Made by a program: the position numbers and the translations under genes. From contig CAZGKY010000069.1 of NCBI GenBank assembly GCA_964525625.1, positions 1 to 10,657 on the forward strand: a stretch of 10,657 bases of DNA. The letters run 5' to 3'. Under the pieces are notes generated by a model. The model was not told the origin of the DNA, searched no databases, and saw only the letters and a list, made by a program, of their open reading frames with translations. Within the stretch, counting starts at the first letter, position 1. Each line of letters opens with the position of its first letter. The stretch is from Stramentimicrobium sp964525625. Its GTDB lineage: Bacteria; Atribacterota; Phoenicimicrobiia; Phoenicimicrobiales; Stramentimicrobiaceae. Of this stretch, positions 1 to 6,950 are shown one piece after another.

Positions 1-115
1 TTGAGTATTTTTGTCTTGGTGTCCCTGCTTACCGTCTAAGATTCCAGGTCCCTTATAGCCAGCTGACCATCCAAAGATGTTTGAGAATGTTTAGAGAAAT
101 AATTTATTATGATAA

Positions 116-310
116 CATTTAAATGGTATTGAAGGTTTCTGGTCATTTGCCAAGCATTGGCTATACCATTACCGTGGTATCTCAAGTATGTATTTCCCCT
201 TCTACTTGAAAGAGGTAGAATGGAGATTTAACCATCGGAATGAGAACCCGGTTATCCTATTAAGGAGATTACTGAATCAACAGATTTCCATTGTCAAAGA
301 ACAGATTTAG
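116..310 (+). pseudogene. IS1595/ISXO2-type transposase, C-terminal remnant
   Basis: Read in frame from 116, this stretch encodes a sequence beginning HLNGIEGFWSFAKHWL and later containing YLKEVEWRFNHRNEN, ending at a TAG at 308-310. These match the end of IS1595-family (ISXO2-like, DDE-type) transposases, where the IEGFWSFAK block carries the last catalytic glutamate region and the F-NHR-N block lies near the C-terminus. Upstream, the same frame is broken by stops at 56-58, 92-94, 110-112 and 113-115. The segment from 65 to 115 still gives weakly similar residues (FENV, RNNLL), so the decayed gene may extend left to the window edge. Only about 65 of the roughly 250-300 codons usual for the family survive, and no start codon or terminal inverted repeat was found. 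It is an inactive scar of a mobile element. Confidence 0.75.
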
Positions 311-472
311 TGCAACTTTGGTTATGCATTACCTAATTTTAAATTTTATTGGATTACCGATGGGAATTATTGGTTTACAGCTCAAGGGAAGAAAAGATTT
401 TTAAACTTACTTAAATATTTCGATAAAATATTTAATATCAATACATTTTCAGAACAGATAAATAATTTTTAA
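311..472 (+). pseudogene. Possible type II restriction endonuclease, C-terminal fragment
   Basis: Immediately after the transposase stop, in the same frame, lies a 53-codon open stretch without an ATG, ending at TAA 470-472. Its product contains LPNFKFYWITDGNYWFTAQG and then a segment reading LKYFDKIFNINTFSEQI. By eye this resembles the end of type II restriction enzymes of the DpnII/MboI kind, which finish with a 'F-(V/I)TDG-GW' strand followed by a 'DYI-N-N-L' helix. The fragment has no start codon, no ribosome binding site and no catalytic core, so it cannot be an active enzyme. No methyltransferase partner is present. The likely history is a restriction gene cut by insertion of the element to its left and then eroded. 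The family assignment is tentative; the coding character of the fragment is more secure. Confidence 0.5.
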
Positions 473-783
473 ATTATTGCTTATATTTAACAAAGAAATA
501 AACCTCCTTAATTATTAAAGAAATAAAGTATATCTTAATTTTCAGAGAGTGAACGAAAGATCCTGAATATTATTAATCATTCTTATATAAGTTAGCAGAT
601 TCACATATAGTAGGCTTCATTTTCATGATATATTATAGATTCAGTTTAGAATCAGAATGGGATTGTACTGATAAGCGAATTGGTTGTTCATAAAAAATAC
701 AGAAACAAACTAATTCTTTTTATTAGCTTTAATTTGTGATAATATCATTAATAAAATAATATAAGAGTTAAGGGGGTATAAAG
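473..783. other. AT-rich spacer without a recognised gene
   Basis: About 310 bases between the restriction-enzyme remnant and the PfpI-family gene. All frames are closed by frequent stops and no conserved peptide was recognised. It holds a short inverted repeat, GATTC/GAATC (638-653), and a weak promoter close to the next gene. It may be further decayed accessory DNA. Confidence 0.5.
734..762 (+). promoter_or_regulatory. Weak sigma-70-type promoter before the PfpI gene
   Basis: TTGTGA (734-739) is followed after 17 bases by TAATAT (757-762). The -35 matches four of six consensus positions and so does the -10. It sits 21 bases before the ATG at 784, with the ribosome binding site AGGGGG at 771-776 between them. 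The placement is right but the AT-rich background makes chance matches common. Confidence 0.35.
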
Positions 784-1308
784 ATGAAAAATGTCAATAA
801 AGTAGCCATCCTGGTAGAAAATTTATATGAAGATCAGGAATTATGGTATCCTTACTATAGACTCAATGAAGCTGGTTATGAGGTTAAAGTTGTAGGACCT
901 GAGAAGAAGACCTATTACAGTAAACATCAGTATCCCGTAGAAGCAGATTTATCCATTGAAGAAGTAAAAGCAGATGATTTTGTGGGTGTTGTTATTCCAG
1001 GAGGTTATGCCCCAGATCACCTTCGCAGATATCCCAAAATACTCAGTTTCGTTCGTAAGATATTTGAAAAAGGTGGTTTGGTAGCGGCAATTTGCCATGC
1101 TGCCTGGGTTCCTATTTCTGCAGGTATATTAAATGAGAAGGATGCCACCTGTTTTTTTGCCATCAAGGATGATTTGATAAATGCCGGAGCTAATTATTTA
1201 GACCAGGAGGTAGTTGTAGATCATAACCTGGTAACCTCCCGTACACCTAAAGATTTACCAGCATTTCTACCTGCCATACTGAAGGTGTTAGCTGAATTGG
1301 AATTGTAA
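784..1308 (+). CDS. DJ-1/PfpI family protein (putative protease/deglycase-type)
   Basis: This 174-residue protein has the single-domain Rossmann-like fold of the DJ-1/PfpI superfamily, whose members are described as intracellular proteases, glyoxalases or deglycases in stress defence. The nucleophile elbow is AICHAAW, with Cys104 followed by His105, and the IPGGYAPD loop (71-78) is the usual oxyanion-side motif. Its length fits the PfpI group. The N-terminal strand reads VAILVENLYEDQELWYPY. Aligned by eye to archaeal PfpI, the active-site glutamate of the 'NEFED' motif is replaced by Leu14, with acids at Glu12 and Glu16 instead, so reaction chemistry cannot be assumed. The ATG is supported by AGGGGG seven bases upstream. 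The next gene starts 25 bases after the stop, so the two are probably co-transcribed up to the terminator at 2065-2107. The family is certain, the substrate unknown. Confidence 0.93.
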   Translation: MKNVNKVAILVENLYEDQELWYPYYRLNEAGYEVKVVGPEKKTYYSKHQYPVEADLSIEEVKADDFVGVVIPGGYAPDHLRRYPKILSFVRKIFEKGGLVAAICHAAWVPISAGILNEKDATCFFAIKDDLINAGANYLDQEVVVDHNLVTSRTPKDLPAFLPAILKVLAELEL

Positions 1309-1333
1309 AAATAATAATTAATTACTTTTAAAA

Positions 1334-2014
1334 ATGGAACACCATATGCGAAGAATTTTATTAAATATCCTGCCCTATGGTATTTTGTGTTTGATTGTCC
1401 TTATTTTAATTATGATTTTTTGGCCCTTGGAGAAAGACTGGGTGCAATTAACCAATTCCTGGATTGCCTTATTCTTCATCAGCGTATTCTGTGCTATTTT
1501 TTTATTTCAGGAAGATATTTATCATTTTTTAGACCAGAATATTAAAAGTAACTTTTTTAGCACCTCAGTGCCCTTACAAAAAGACCGCTCTATTCCAGAG
1601 ATATTTAAGGATGATCGGAAATTTCAAGAAGTAATATCTGGTACGGTAATGGCCTGGATAGATAGGATAAATATGGAAAAGGAAGAAAAAAAATTAAGGG
1701 AAGAAGATATATCTCAAATGATTGATCGCTATAAAAAAGAGAAGAGAGAATATGTCAAATGGCTGTTCCTTTTTGCTGATAACTTTTTAGTTCCACATTG
1801 TAAAGATATTTTATATGAAATTAATGAAAGACATTATGTAACAGAAGAAATGTTTGGAGAAATAACTACTAAGATGAATATAGATGAGCAAGAGTCCAGG
1901 ACTATTTTAGAAATATTAAGTTTTTTGCGTTTTATTAGAAAACAGGAGGAAGAATATATTATCACAGAAACAGGTTCTGCCTACTGTACTTATCTAGAGC
2001 GAATAAATCAGTAA
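1334..2014 (+). CDS. Membrane protein of unknown function with possible winged-helix tail
   Basis: I do not recognise a named family for this 226-residue protein. It has two hydrophobic segments (about 8-30 and 42-58) joined by a short charged loop. A highly charged, probably coiled-coil stretch follows (about 113-140, rich in K and E). The C-terminal region (about 145-224) has alternating helices and ends in EEEYIITETGSAYCTYL, which resembles the wing and last helix of winged helix-turn-helix proteins ('yxIT-kG--yl'). A membrane-tethered domain with a DNA- or protein-binding tail is an inference. The start is uncertain: the ATG at 1334 has no good ribosome binding site, while the in-frame ATG at 1346 has only a weak GGA upstream. 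Either choice keeps both membrane segments. It lies 25 bases after the PfpI gene and just before a terminator, so it is probably the last gene of that operon. Confidence 0.8.
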   Translation: MEHHMRRILLNILPYGILCLIVLILIMIFWPLEKDWVQLTNSWIALFFISVFCAIFLFQEDIYHFLDQNIKSNFFSTSVPLQKDRSIPEIFKDDRKFQEVISGTVMAWIDRINMEKEEKKLREEDISQMIDRYKKEKREYVKWLFLFADNFLVPHCKDILYEINERHYVTEEMFGEITTKMNIDEQESRTILEILSFLRFIRKQEEEYIITETGSAYCTYLERINQ

Positions 2015-2064
2015 TAAACTCATCATAATAATAACAGTTAGATTACTTATAAATGAAAAATAAT

Positions 2065-2107
2065 AAAAAACAACAGAGAGGTGCTTCTTTACCTTCTGTT
2101 GTTTTTT
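2065..2107. terminator. Bidirectional intrinsic terminator
   Basis: The left arm AAAAAACAACAGAGAGGT (2065-2082) pairs with ACCTTCTGTTGTTTTTT (2091-2107) through an eight-base loop, with one bulged G. The stem ends in a T run on the plus strand and, through the A run on the left arm, in a T run on the minus strand. It lies between the convergent ends of the 1334-2014 gene and the minus-strand gene ending at 2153, as expected for a shared terminator. Confidence 0.85.
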
Positions 2108-2152
2108 AATCCACAATTTTATATATTGGTCTGGATAATCATAACTACTTGA

Positions 2153-2701
2153 TTATTTCCAGCTTCCTTTCCACCCTCGATTACTGCCTACCATATCTCT
2201 GTGGTATTTAAAGTTAGAAAAACCCATAAAATATTTTTCAAGTTGCTCTGGAGTTAGGACTTCTTTGATTTTCAATTGATATTCCATAGCCTTCATTCTT
2301 AATTCAACCTGGATTTGAGCAATCTCTTCCCATTTTGCTCTGATCTTTTCCATGTCAACAGGATCTTTCATCATCAATTCCCTGATTTCCAGCCTTTTCA
2401 TGGCCATGTCCTTTTTTAATTCCAGGGAAGTCTTCTGGAATTCCAATCTGATTTGATATATTTTGGCCATCTGTTCCTGAGAAAGATTTAAATCTGCCAT
2501 TCCCCAGGGTCTAATTTCTCTTTCTGGAAAAGCAAAATGCTTACCAAATGAGAAATATTCCTGATTAAAGGAAGATGGTGGCATTCCAGGTTTACCAGTA
2601 TAGCCTCCTTTAGTACGAGCATGGGCAAAGGAAGACACACTCAAAAACAGGAAGGCTATAGCTATTATAAGAACTAATAAGATAATTTTCTTTGCCTTCA
2701 T
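2153..2701 (-). CDS. Secreted Spy/CpxP-like protein (LTxxQ family)
   Basis: The 182-residue product begins with a signal peptide: MKAKK, a hydrophobic core (about 6-22), then a plausible cleavage after AHA (26-28). The mature part is mostly alpha-helical and charged, with two motifs in the positions expected for LTxxQ proteins: LNLSQEQMAKI (71-81) and LTPEQLEKY (149-157). Spy, CpxP and related metal-resistance proteins (CnrX/ZraP type) have this design and act in the periplasm as chaperones or stress/metal sensors. The N-terminal mature region is rich in Gly, Pro and Phe, and the tail ends in Gly, Trp and Lys, outside the helical core. The ATG is backed by an AGGGGGTG ribosome binding site. 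It is a single gene, convergent with the operon to its left and divergent from the aldo/keto reductase. No CpxRA-like regulator is in the window, and its exact role (envelope stress or metal) cannot be read from sequence. Confidence 0.82.
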   Translation of the reverse strand: MKAKKIILLVLIIAIAFLFLSVSSFAHARTKGGYTGKPGMPPSSFNQEYFSFGKHFAFPEREIRPWGMADLNLSQEQMAKIYQIRLEFQKTSLELKKDMAMKRLEIRELMMKDPVDMEKIRAKWEEIAQIQVELRMKAMEYQLKIKEVLTPEQLEKYFMGFSNFKYHRDMVGSNRGWKGSWK

Positions 2702-2763
2702 ATTATTTTCACCCCCTTCTCTTATAATTTTTTCTATCCTTAATTCCTACATCTTTATACGCA

Positions 2764-2812
2764 AAAGAAAGTCGATTTCTTTCAAAATTGGAAATTTTTT
2801 TCAAAAAAATTT
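2764..2812. repeat. Two adjacent palindromes in a divergent promoter region
   Basis: The first is AAAGAAA-gtcga-TTTCTTT (2764-2782), a perfect 7-base inverted repeat around a 5-base centre. The second is AAATTTTTTT-c-AAAAAAATTT (2792-2812), a perfect 10-base inverted repeat around one base. They lie 60-110 bases upstream of the Spy/CpxP-like start on the minus strand. The first could be an operator; the second is pure A/T and may simply be curved DNA. No convincing minus-strand -35/-10 pair was found, although TTTATA at 2754-2759 reads TATAAA on that strand. Confidence 0.4.
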
Positions 2813-2919
2813 TCTCTTTACTATCTTGTTTATAGTAACCAGTAAAGATAAAAGTTATTGTAAAGTTTAATAAAGTTTATAGAATTTATTAGAAGTGAAG
2901 ATAATTCAGGAGAAGACTA

Positions 2920-2928
2920 TGTTATAAT
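2920..2928 (+). promoter_or_regulatory. Extended -10 promoter for the aldo/keto reductase gene
   Basis: TGTTATAAT is a perfect extended -10 element (TGn-TATAAT), with TATAAT at 2923-2928. No good -35 is visible at the usual distance, which is normal for extended -10 promoters. Transcription would begin near 2935, leaving a leader of about 47 bases that includes the AGGAG ribosome binding site at 2971-2975. Confidence 0.6.
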
Positions 2929-2981
2929 ATTAAATTAATCTAATAAAAATAAAAATTAGGTAACAAAAAAAGGAGAAAAAG

Positions 2982-3932
2982 ATGAAATATAATATACTGG
3001 GCAATACCGGAATAAAGGTCAGTGAATTATGTTTTGGTGTTTTACCTATGGGTCCTTTACAGGCAAATATCTCTGTTGGGGAAGGGGCGACAATTATTCG
3101 GCAAGGATTAGATTCGGGCATTAATTTTCTGGATACTGCTCAGGCTTATAAAACCTACCCTCATATCAGGGAAGCCCTGGTTGATTATCCTGATGAAGTT
3201 ATCATTGCCAGTAAATCACATGCTACTGGTTATGAAGAAATGAAAGAGTCGGTTTTAGAAGCCTGCCATGCGTTAAATCGTGATTATATTGATATTTTTC
3301 ACCTACATGCACCACGGGAAGATAAGAATGTTTTTCAAAAAAGAGCGGGAGCTTTAGCCTCTCTTAGAGATCTTAAGAAGAAAGGTGTTATAAGAGCCAT
3401 AGGGGTTTCCACTCATGCTATTGAGGTAGTACAACAATCAGCAGAGGAAAAGGAAATAGATATAGTGTTTCCAATAATTAATCAGAATGGTTTGGGTATT
3501 ATTGGAGGAAATCCAGAGCAGATGATTAAAGCGATTGAAAAGGTCTCTTCTCGTGGGAAAGGTGTCTATGCTATGAAATCATTAGCTGGTGGTTATCTGA
3601 TTAAAAAGATGGAAGAAGCTATTAATTTTGTTAGAAATATCAAGGGGATTCAATCCATTGCCATAGGGATGGTTCATCATCGAGAGCTGGAAATAAATCT
3701 GAAAATATTTGAAAATCAGAAGATTAATCAAGAAGAATTAATCAAAGAAGAGTTTGCTAGAAAGAAACTTGTTGTTTCACTCTTTTGTGAAGGATGTGGC
3801 ACTTGTGTTAAAACCTGTCCCAATCAAGCCTTATCTCTTAAAGAGGGGAAGGCAATAGTAGATTATAATCTCTGTTTGACCTGTGGTTATTGTGTACCTC
3901 ATTGCCCTCTTTTTGCTTTGAGAATTGTTTAA
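2982..3932 (+). CDS. Aldo/keto reductase with C-terminal 2x[4Fe-4S] ferredoxin domain
   Basis: The 316-residue protein has an aldo/keto reductase TIM barrel followed by a bacterial ferredoxin domain. In the barrel the four expected catalytic residues are visible: Asp51 and Tyr56 in FLDTAQAY, Lys78 in ASKSH and His109 in FHLHAP. The ferredoxin domain has two cysteine sets, Cys269/272/275/279 (CxxCxxCxxxCP) and Cys298/301/304/308, each able to hold a [4Fe-4S] cluster. This architecture is widespread in anaerobes and annotated as '4Fe-4S binding aldo/keto reductase'; it probably couples carbonyl reduction or oxidation to ferredoxin-type electron carriers, but substrates are mostly unknown. The start has AGGAG seven bases upstream. 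The gene stands alone: an extended -10 promoter precedes it and a convergent gene ends 39 bases after it. The barrel is on the short side for the superfamily because the ferredoxin domain replaces the usual C-terminal end. Confidence 0.93.
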   Translation: MKYNILGNTGIKVSELCFGVLPMGPLQANISVGEGATIIRQGLDSGINFLDTAQAYKTYPHIREALVDYPDEVIIASKSHATGYEEMKESVLEACHALNRDYIDIFHLHAPREDKNVFQKRAGALASLRDLKKKGVIRAIGVSTHAIEVVQQSAEEKEIDIVFPIINQNGLGIIGGNPEQMIKAIEKVSSRGKGVYAMKSLAGGYLIKKMEEAINFVRNIKGIQSIAIGMVHHRELEINLKIFENQKINQEELIKEEFARKKLVVSLFCEGCGTCVKTCPNQALSLKEGKAIVDYNLCLTCGYCVPHCPLFALRIV

Positions 3933-3971
3933 TATATTACTGATAAACAATTTCTTTTGGAGAGATAATAT

Positions 3972-4874
3972 TTAAGATACAATCAGGTTAAGCTTTTGGG
4001 GTAATATTCTAATATAATATTCCTTTTGTGCTGGTAATATTTCTCCAGCAACTTGAGCTGTAACTGGTTTAGTAACTTCTATCAGCACCTCTTTCCCTTT
4101 GAAAAAACTTACTTCTGTTACATCACGGTGGGTACCTTTTATGGCTTTAGGTAAAAGGTAGAAACAGCGAAATCTATTCATTTTACCAATAATACAGATG
4201 TCTAGTAAACCATCATCAATTTCTGCTTCGGGGGTAATATTAAATTTCCCACCCTCAATTCTGCCATTGGCAATTGCAATAAGTAACATTTCTCCTTCTA
4301 TTACCTGACCATCAATGGTTATTTTGGCCTGAAAAGAAGGTAAAGGAATAAGTAGTTTTTGTATGGTGGCAAAGACATAAACATAAGCGCTTAGTGTTTT
4401 CCAATTGGGATGGTTAGTTTTCATCTTATTGGCTAAGGCAGCAATATCAGCATCAAAACCGATACCACAGACATTGACAAAATGGATTTGCTCATTAATG
4501 AGACCTACATCAATCATTTTAGTCTTTTGTTGGGGGATTATCTGGCAGGCTGATAAAATGTCTTTAGGTATAGAAGTGCTCTTGATAAAGTCATTAGCCC
4601 AACCAGCAGGAATAATACCTAACTTAGGCTGAGTGGAAGCTGGAATGATTCCATTGATGATTTCGTTGATGGTACCATCACCGCCCACTGAAATTATTAA
4701 GTCAAACCCCTGTTCGGCAGCTTGGTGCGCTAATGTAGTAGCTCCTCCAGAAGAAGGAGTCCAGCTGATGTGGTATTCTAAGTCGATGCTATCAAAAAAA
4801 CTAAGGATTGCCGAGATATGTTTTTTAGGTTTCCCCCCGCCAGCAGTATGATTAATAATAAGTTCAGCTTTCAC
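3972..4874 (-). CDS. YegS/DgkB-type diacylglycerol or lipid kinase family protein
   Basis: The 300-residue protein belongs to the DAGK-catalytic (YegS/DgkB/LCB5/BmrU) family, soluble ATP-dependent kinases that phosphorylate diacylglycerol or related lipids at the membrane face. Visible motifs are the N-terminal NHTAGGGK nucleotide loop (8-15), GGDGTINE (64-71), PAGWANDF (89-96) and the metal-site region EIDDGLLD (218-225). Two positions differ from the usual pattern. The 'G-T-(G/A)-N-D' motif has Trp92 where Thr is normal. The C-terminal 'DGE' triplet reads AGE, with Ala276 replacing the aspartate and Glu278 kept. Activity is therefore likely but not certain. It starts at GTG (4874), chosen because the GAGGG ribosome binding site lies eight bases upstream; an overlapping ATG is out of frame and stops at once. 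It has its own promoter, so it is not strictly dependent on the nitrilase gene upstream. Confidence 0.9.
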   Translation of the reverse strand: MKAELIINHTAGGGKPKKHISAILSFFDSIDLEYHISWTPSSGGATTLAHQAAEQGFDLIISVGGDGTINEIINGIIPASTQPKLGIIPAGWANDFIKSTSIPKDILSACQIIPQQKTKMIDVGLINEQIHFVNVCGIGFDADIAALANKMKTNHPNWKTLSAYVYVFATIQKLLIPLPSFQAKITIDGQVIEGEMLLIAIANGRIEGGKFNITPEAEIDDGLLDICIIGKMNRFRCFYLLPKAIKGTHRDVTEVSFFKGKEVLIEVTKPVTAQVAGEILPAQKEYYIRILPQKLNLIVS

Positions 4875-4948
4875 AAATCATTCCCTCACTGAAAAATTTT
4901 ATTATATTAATATATCAAAATAGTATCTTAAATAACCCGATAAAGATA

Positions 4949-4977
4949 ATTATACCTAGCTATCTAACCATTATCAA
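4949..4977 (-). promoter_or_regulatory. Strong sigma-70-type promoter of the YegS-like gene
   Basis: On the minus strand TTGATA (4977-4972) is followed after exactly 17 bases by a perfect TATAAT (4954-4949). The -35 begins three bases after the nitrilase stop codon. Transcription should start near 4942, giving a leader of about 68 bases before the GTG at 4874. Spacing and both hexamers are near consensus. Confidence 0.75.
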
Positions 4978-4979
4978 TA

Positions 4980-6653
4980 TTATTCCGTGAACTTTGACAA
5001 GGTTAATATTTGGTAAGATTCGGGAATTCGACCAAGGATAGCATGAGTATGAGGCACAATAATCTTATCCCAGGCCAGGCTGAGAGAAATTGGTGCTATA
5101 CTTGCCATTTCTTTGTTTTCTAGACAGCCGGTAATAATTTGTCCGGATGGAGCTGTTATTATACTATGACCGTTATATTTTTGATGAATAGAATTGGGAC
5201 AGAGGATAAATATTTTATTTTCTGCACTTCTGGTCTGACAGATTTTAATGTGCTCATCTTGGCCAAATTTACCTGCCCAGATGATTATTTCTGCACCTTG
5301 TAAAGTCAATATCCGGGCAATTTCAGGGAAATAGCCTTCATAATCAAGCATCATACCGATAGTACCAAATTGTGTTTCCCATACCGGGAAATTATTTTCT
5401 CCAGGGGTAATCTCACCTTTTTCTGGCAATTCCAGATGTGTTTTCCTATATTTTCCTATTATCTTTCCTGATTGCACTAAATAGCTGGTTTTAAATTTTT
5501 GAGCATTTTCTTCTTCCTTTAAGACAATAGAACATAGTTGTGGAGTTTTTTTGGTCAAATCTTTTAATAGGTTCAGTATTGCCTCGCTACTCTGGATAGG
5601 AAAATCATCAATCTGGGAAAATGCTAAAATGTAAGCATCCTGTTCTGATAAGGTATGAAAAAAATATTTAATTCTGGCAAAGTAATCTGACCATTCTTCT
5701 TTGGCCGTTCTGATTTGAATCACTGCAGCGAAGAAACTGGCTTTTTTTGTTTTAGATGGTTTTCTAAAGTGTTTTAAAATGGGTAATTCGCTGGTAGGCA
5801 AAGTTAGATAACTATATTGTTCAGGTCTTCTACTGCGTAAAACATCAATATGTCCAGCTACACTTTTTTGATGAGACAATGATAAATCAATTTCTTTAAA
5901 TAATATTTCTTCCTGATAGGAAGAGGCCATTGATACTATTTTTCCCTCCGGTGAGAAAAAAGCACTCTTTCCACAATATTGAATGGATTTTTCTTCATAA
6001 CCAATTTTATTTGCTGCTACAATCCAGACTCTATTTTCCAGGGCTCTGGTAGGGATCATGTATTCTGCTTGGGGATTAGACCAGGATTTTCTTTCCAGAC
6101 CCGAAGTAACCCAGTTAGTAAGATCTAATAGAATCTCTGCTCCCTGTAGGGAGAGACAGCGAATGATTTCGGGCAAGCGTCCATCCGCACAGATAAATAA
6201 ACCAATTTTACCAATTTTGGTATCAAAAACAGGATAATAATTATCACTTTGAAACCAGTTATGGTCAAAATGCCAGAGAAAGGACTTTCTTACCCAACCA
6301 ATCTCCTGTCCTTTTTCATCAATTAGAACAGCCGAGTTATAAAGTATATTTTTTTCAGGAATATATTCTGGTAAGCCCAGGGCAATGAAGGTCTGATACT
6401 TTCGGGCACTTTCTTTTACATCCTCCAGAAATTGACTGGTAAGGGTGGCCAGCGCTCTATAGTCAGAAATAATTCTGGGGGATAAAAAATAACAGGGGTA
6501 GACACATTCTGGAAGAACCATCAAATCGGGTTTTAAAAGAGCAGCTTTACTAATAAATTGTAAAATATGTTTTTTATTTTCTGTTTGTTCTGAAAAAGAC
6601 CTTGCCTTTAATTGTAGGGAGGCCACTCGAATTTTATTATTGTTCCTGGGCAT
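4980..6653 (-). CDS. Tandem carbon-nitrogen hydrolase (nitrilase-superfamily) protein with degenerate second domain
   Basis: At 557 residues this is twice the usual nitrilase-superfamily length and holds two domains. Domain 1 (about 8-275) has the whole Glu-Lys-Cys triad: Glu49 in VLPEC, Lys123 in VRKSFLWHF and Cys155 in FICADGRLPEI. It should hydrolyse an amide, carbamoyl or nitrile C-N bond, with Cys155 as nucleophile; the substrate is unknown. Domain 2 (about 305-550) keeps the fold markers YRKTHLELP with Lys404 and a FPEIARILTLQGAEI segment close to that of domain 1 (PEIIRCLSLQGAEI). However, the Glu position is Gln347 (AFSQ) and the Cys position is Asp437 (MLDYEGYFPE), so it is almost surely inactive. 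The domains look like an internal duplication. The ATG has AAGGA upstream and MPRNNNKIRVASLQ leads straight into the first strand. No signal peptide is seen, so it is cytoplasmic. A promoter at 6771-6800 drives it. Confidence 0.9.
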   Translation of the reverse strand: MPRNNNKIRVASLQLKARSFSEQTENKKHILQFISKAALLKPDLMVLPECVYPCYFLSPRIISDYRALATLTSQFLEDVKESARKYQTFIALGLPEYIPEKNILYNSAVLIDEKGQEIGWVRKSFLWHFDHNWFQSDNYYPVFDTKIGKIGLFICADGRLPEIIRCLSLQGAEILLDLTNWVTSGLERKSWSNPQAEYMIPTRALENRVWIVAANKIGYEEKSIQYCGKSAFFSPEGKIVSMASSYQEEILFKEIDLSLSHQKSVAGHIDVLRSRRPEQYSYLTLPTSELPILKHFRKPSKTKKASFFAAVIQIRTAKEEWSDYFARIKYFFHTLSEQDAYILAFSQIDDFPIQSSEAILNLLKDLTKKTPQLCSIVLKEEENAQKFKTSYLVQSGKIIGKYRKTHLELPEKGEITPGENNFPVWETQFGTIGMMLDYEGYFPEIARILTLQGAEIIIWAGKFGQDEHIKICQTRSAENKIFILCPNSIHQKYNGHSIITAPSGQIITGCLENKEMASIAPISLSLAWDKIIVPHTHAILGRIPESYQILTLSKFTE

Positions 6654-6770
6654 TTATTTTTCCTTATTTTAATATTTTTGATATTAATGATAACTTTTTT
6701 TGATTTTTTAAAATTAATATAATATGTAAATTGAACTTTCTTTACCGACTTTTTTCGTTTCTTTTATGTC

Positions 6771-6800
6771 ATTATATAATTGATACATAGCTCTTGGCAA
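6771..6800 (-). promoter_or_regulatory. Sigma-70-type promoter of the tandem nitrilase gene
   Basis: On the minus strand TTGCCA (6800-6795, five of six consensus) is followed after 18 bases by a perfect TATAAT (6776-6771). Transcription would start near 6764, with a leader of about 110 bases. The -10 region is nearly palindromic (ATTATATAAT), so a plus-strand TATAAT is also present at 6775-6780, but without a good -35. Confidence 0.6.
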
Positions 6801-6950
6801 ATATTTCCGACTACAGATAATGAATTTATCAAAAGAAAACTATTATTAAAATAATAGAAAGAGATAGGAACAACAATGTAATAAAGAGTATAAATAAGAG
6901 TAAAGTATAAGAATAAAAATCAGTTATAACTTTTAGTTTCCTATTTCTTG

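Noticed and set aside
709..725. CTAAT...ATTAG hairpin upstream of the PfpI gene
   Set aside because: Five A/T-rich pairs only; it is expected by chance in such DNA and has no terminator-like T run.
2930..3121. Minus-strand open frame of 63 codons overlapping the start of the aldo/keto reductase
   Set aside because: It lies opposite a well-conserved gene and its promoter, has no ribosome binding site, and its product has no recognisable features beyond an AT-derived hydrophobic tail.
3933..3971. Possible terminator between the convergent aldo/keto reductase and lipid-kinase genes
   Set aside because: Only a weak AATAT/ATATT pairing without GC pairs or a proper T run.
4405..4851. Two plus-strand open frames (75 and 72 codons) opposite the lipid-kinase homologue
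   Set aside because: They are antisense to GGDGT-motif coding sequence, have no ribosome binding sites and no conserved content.
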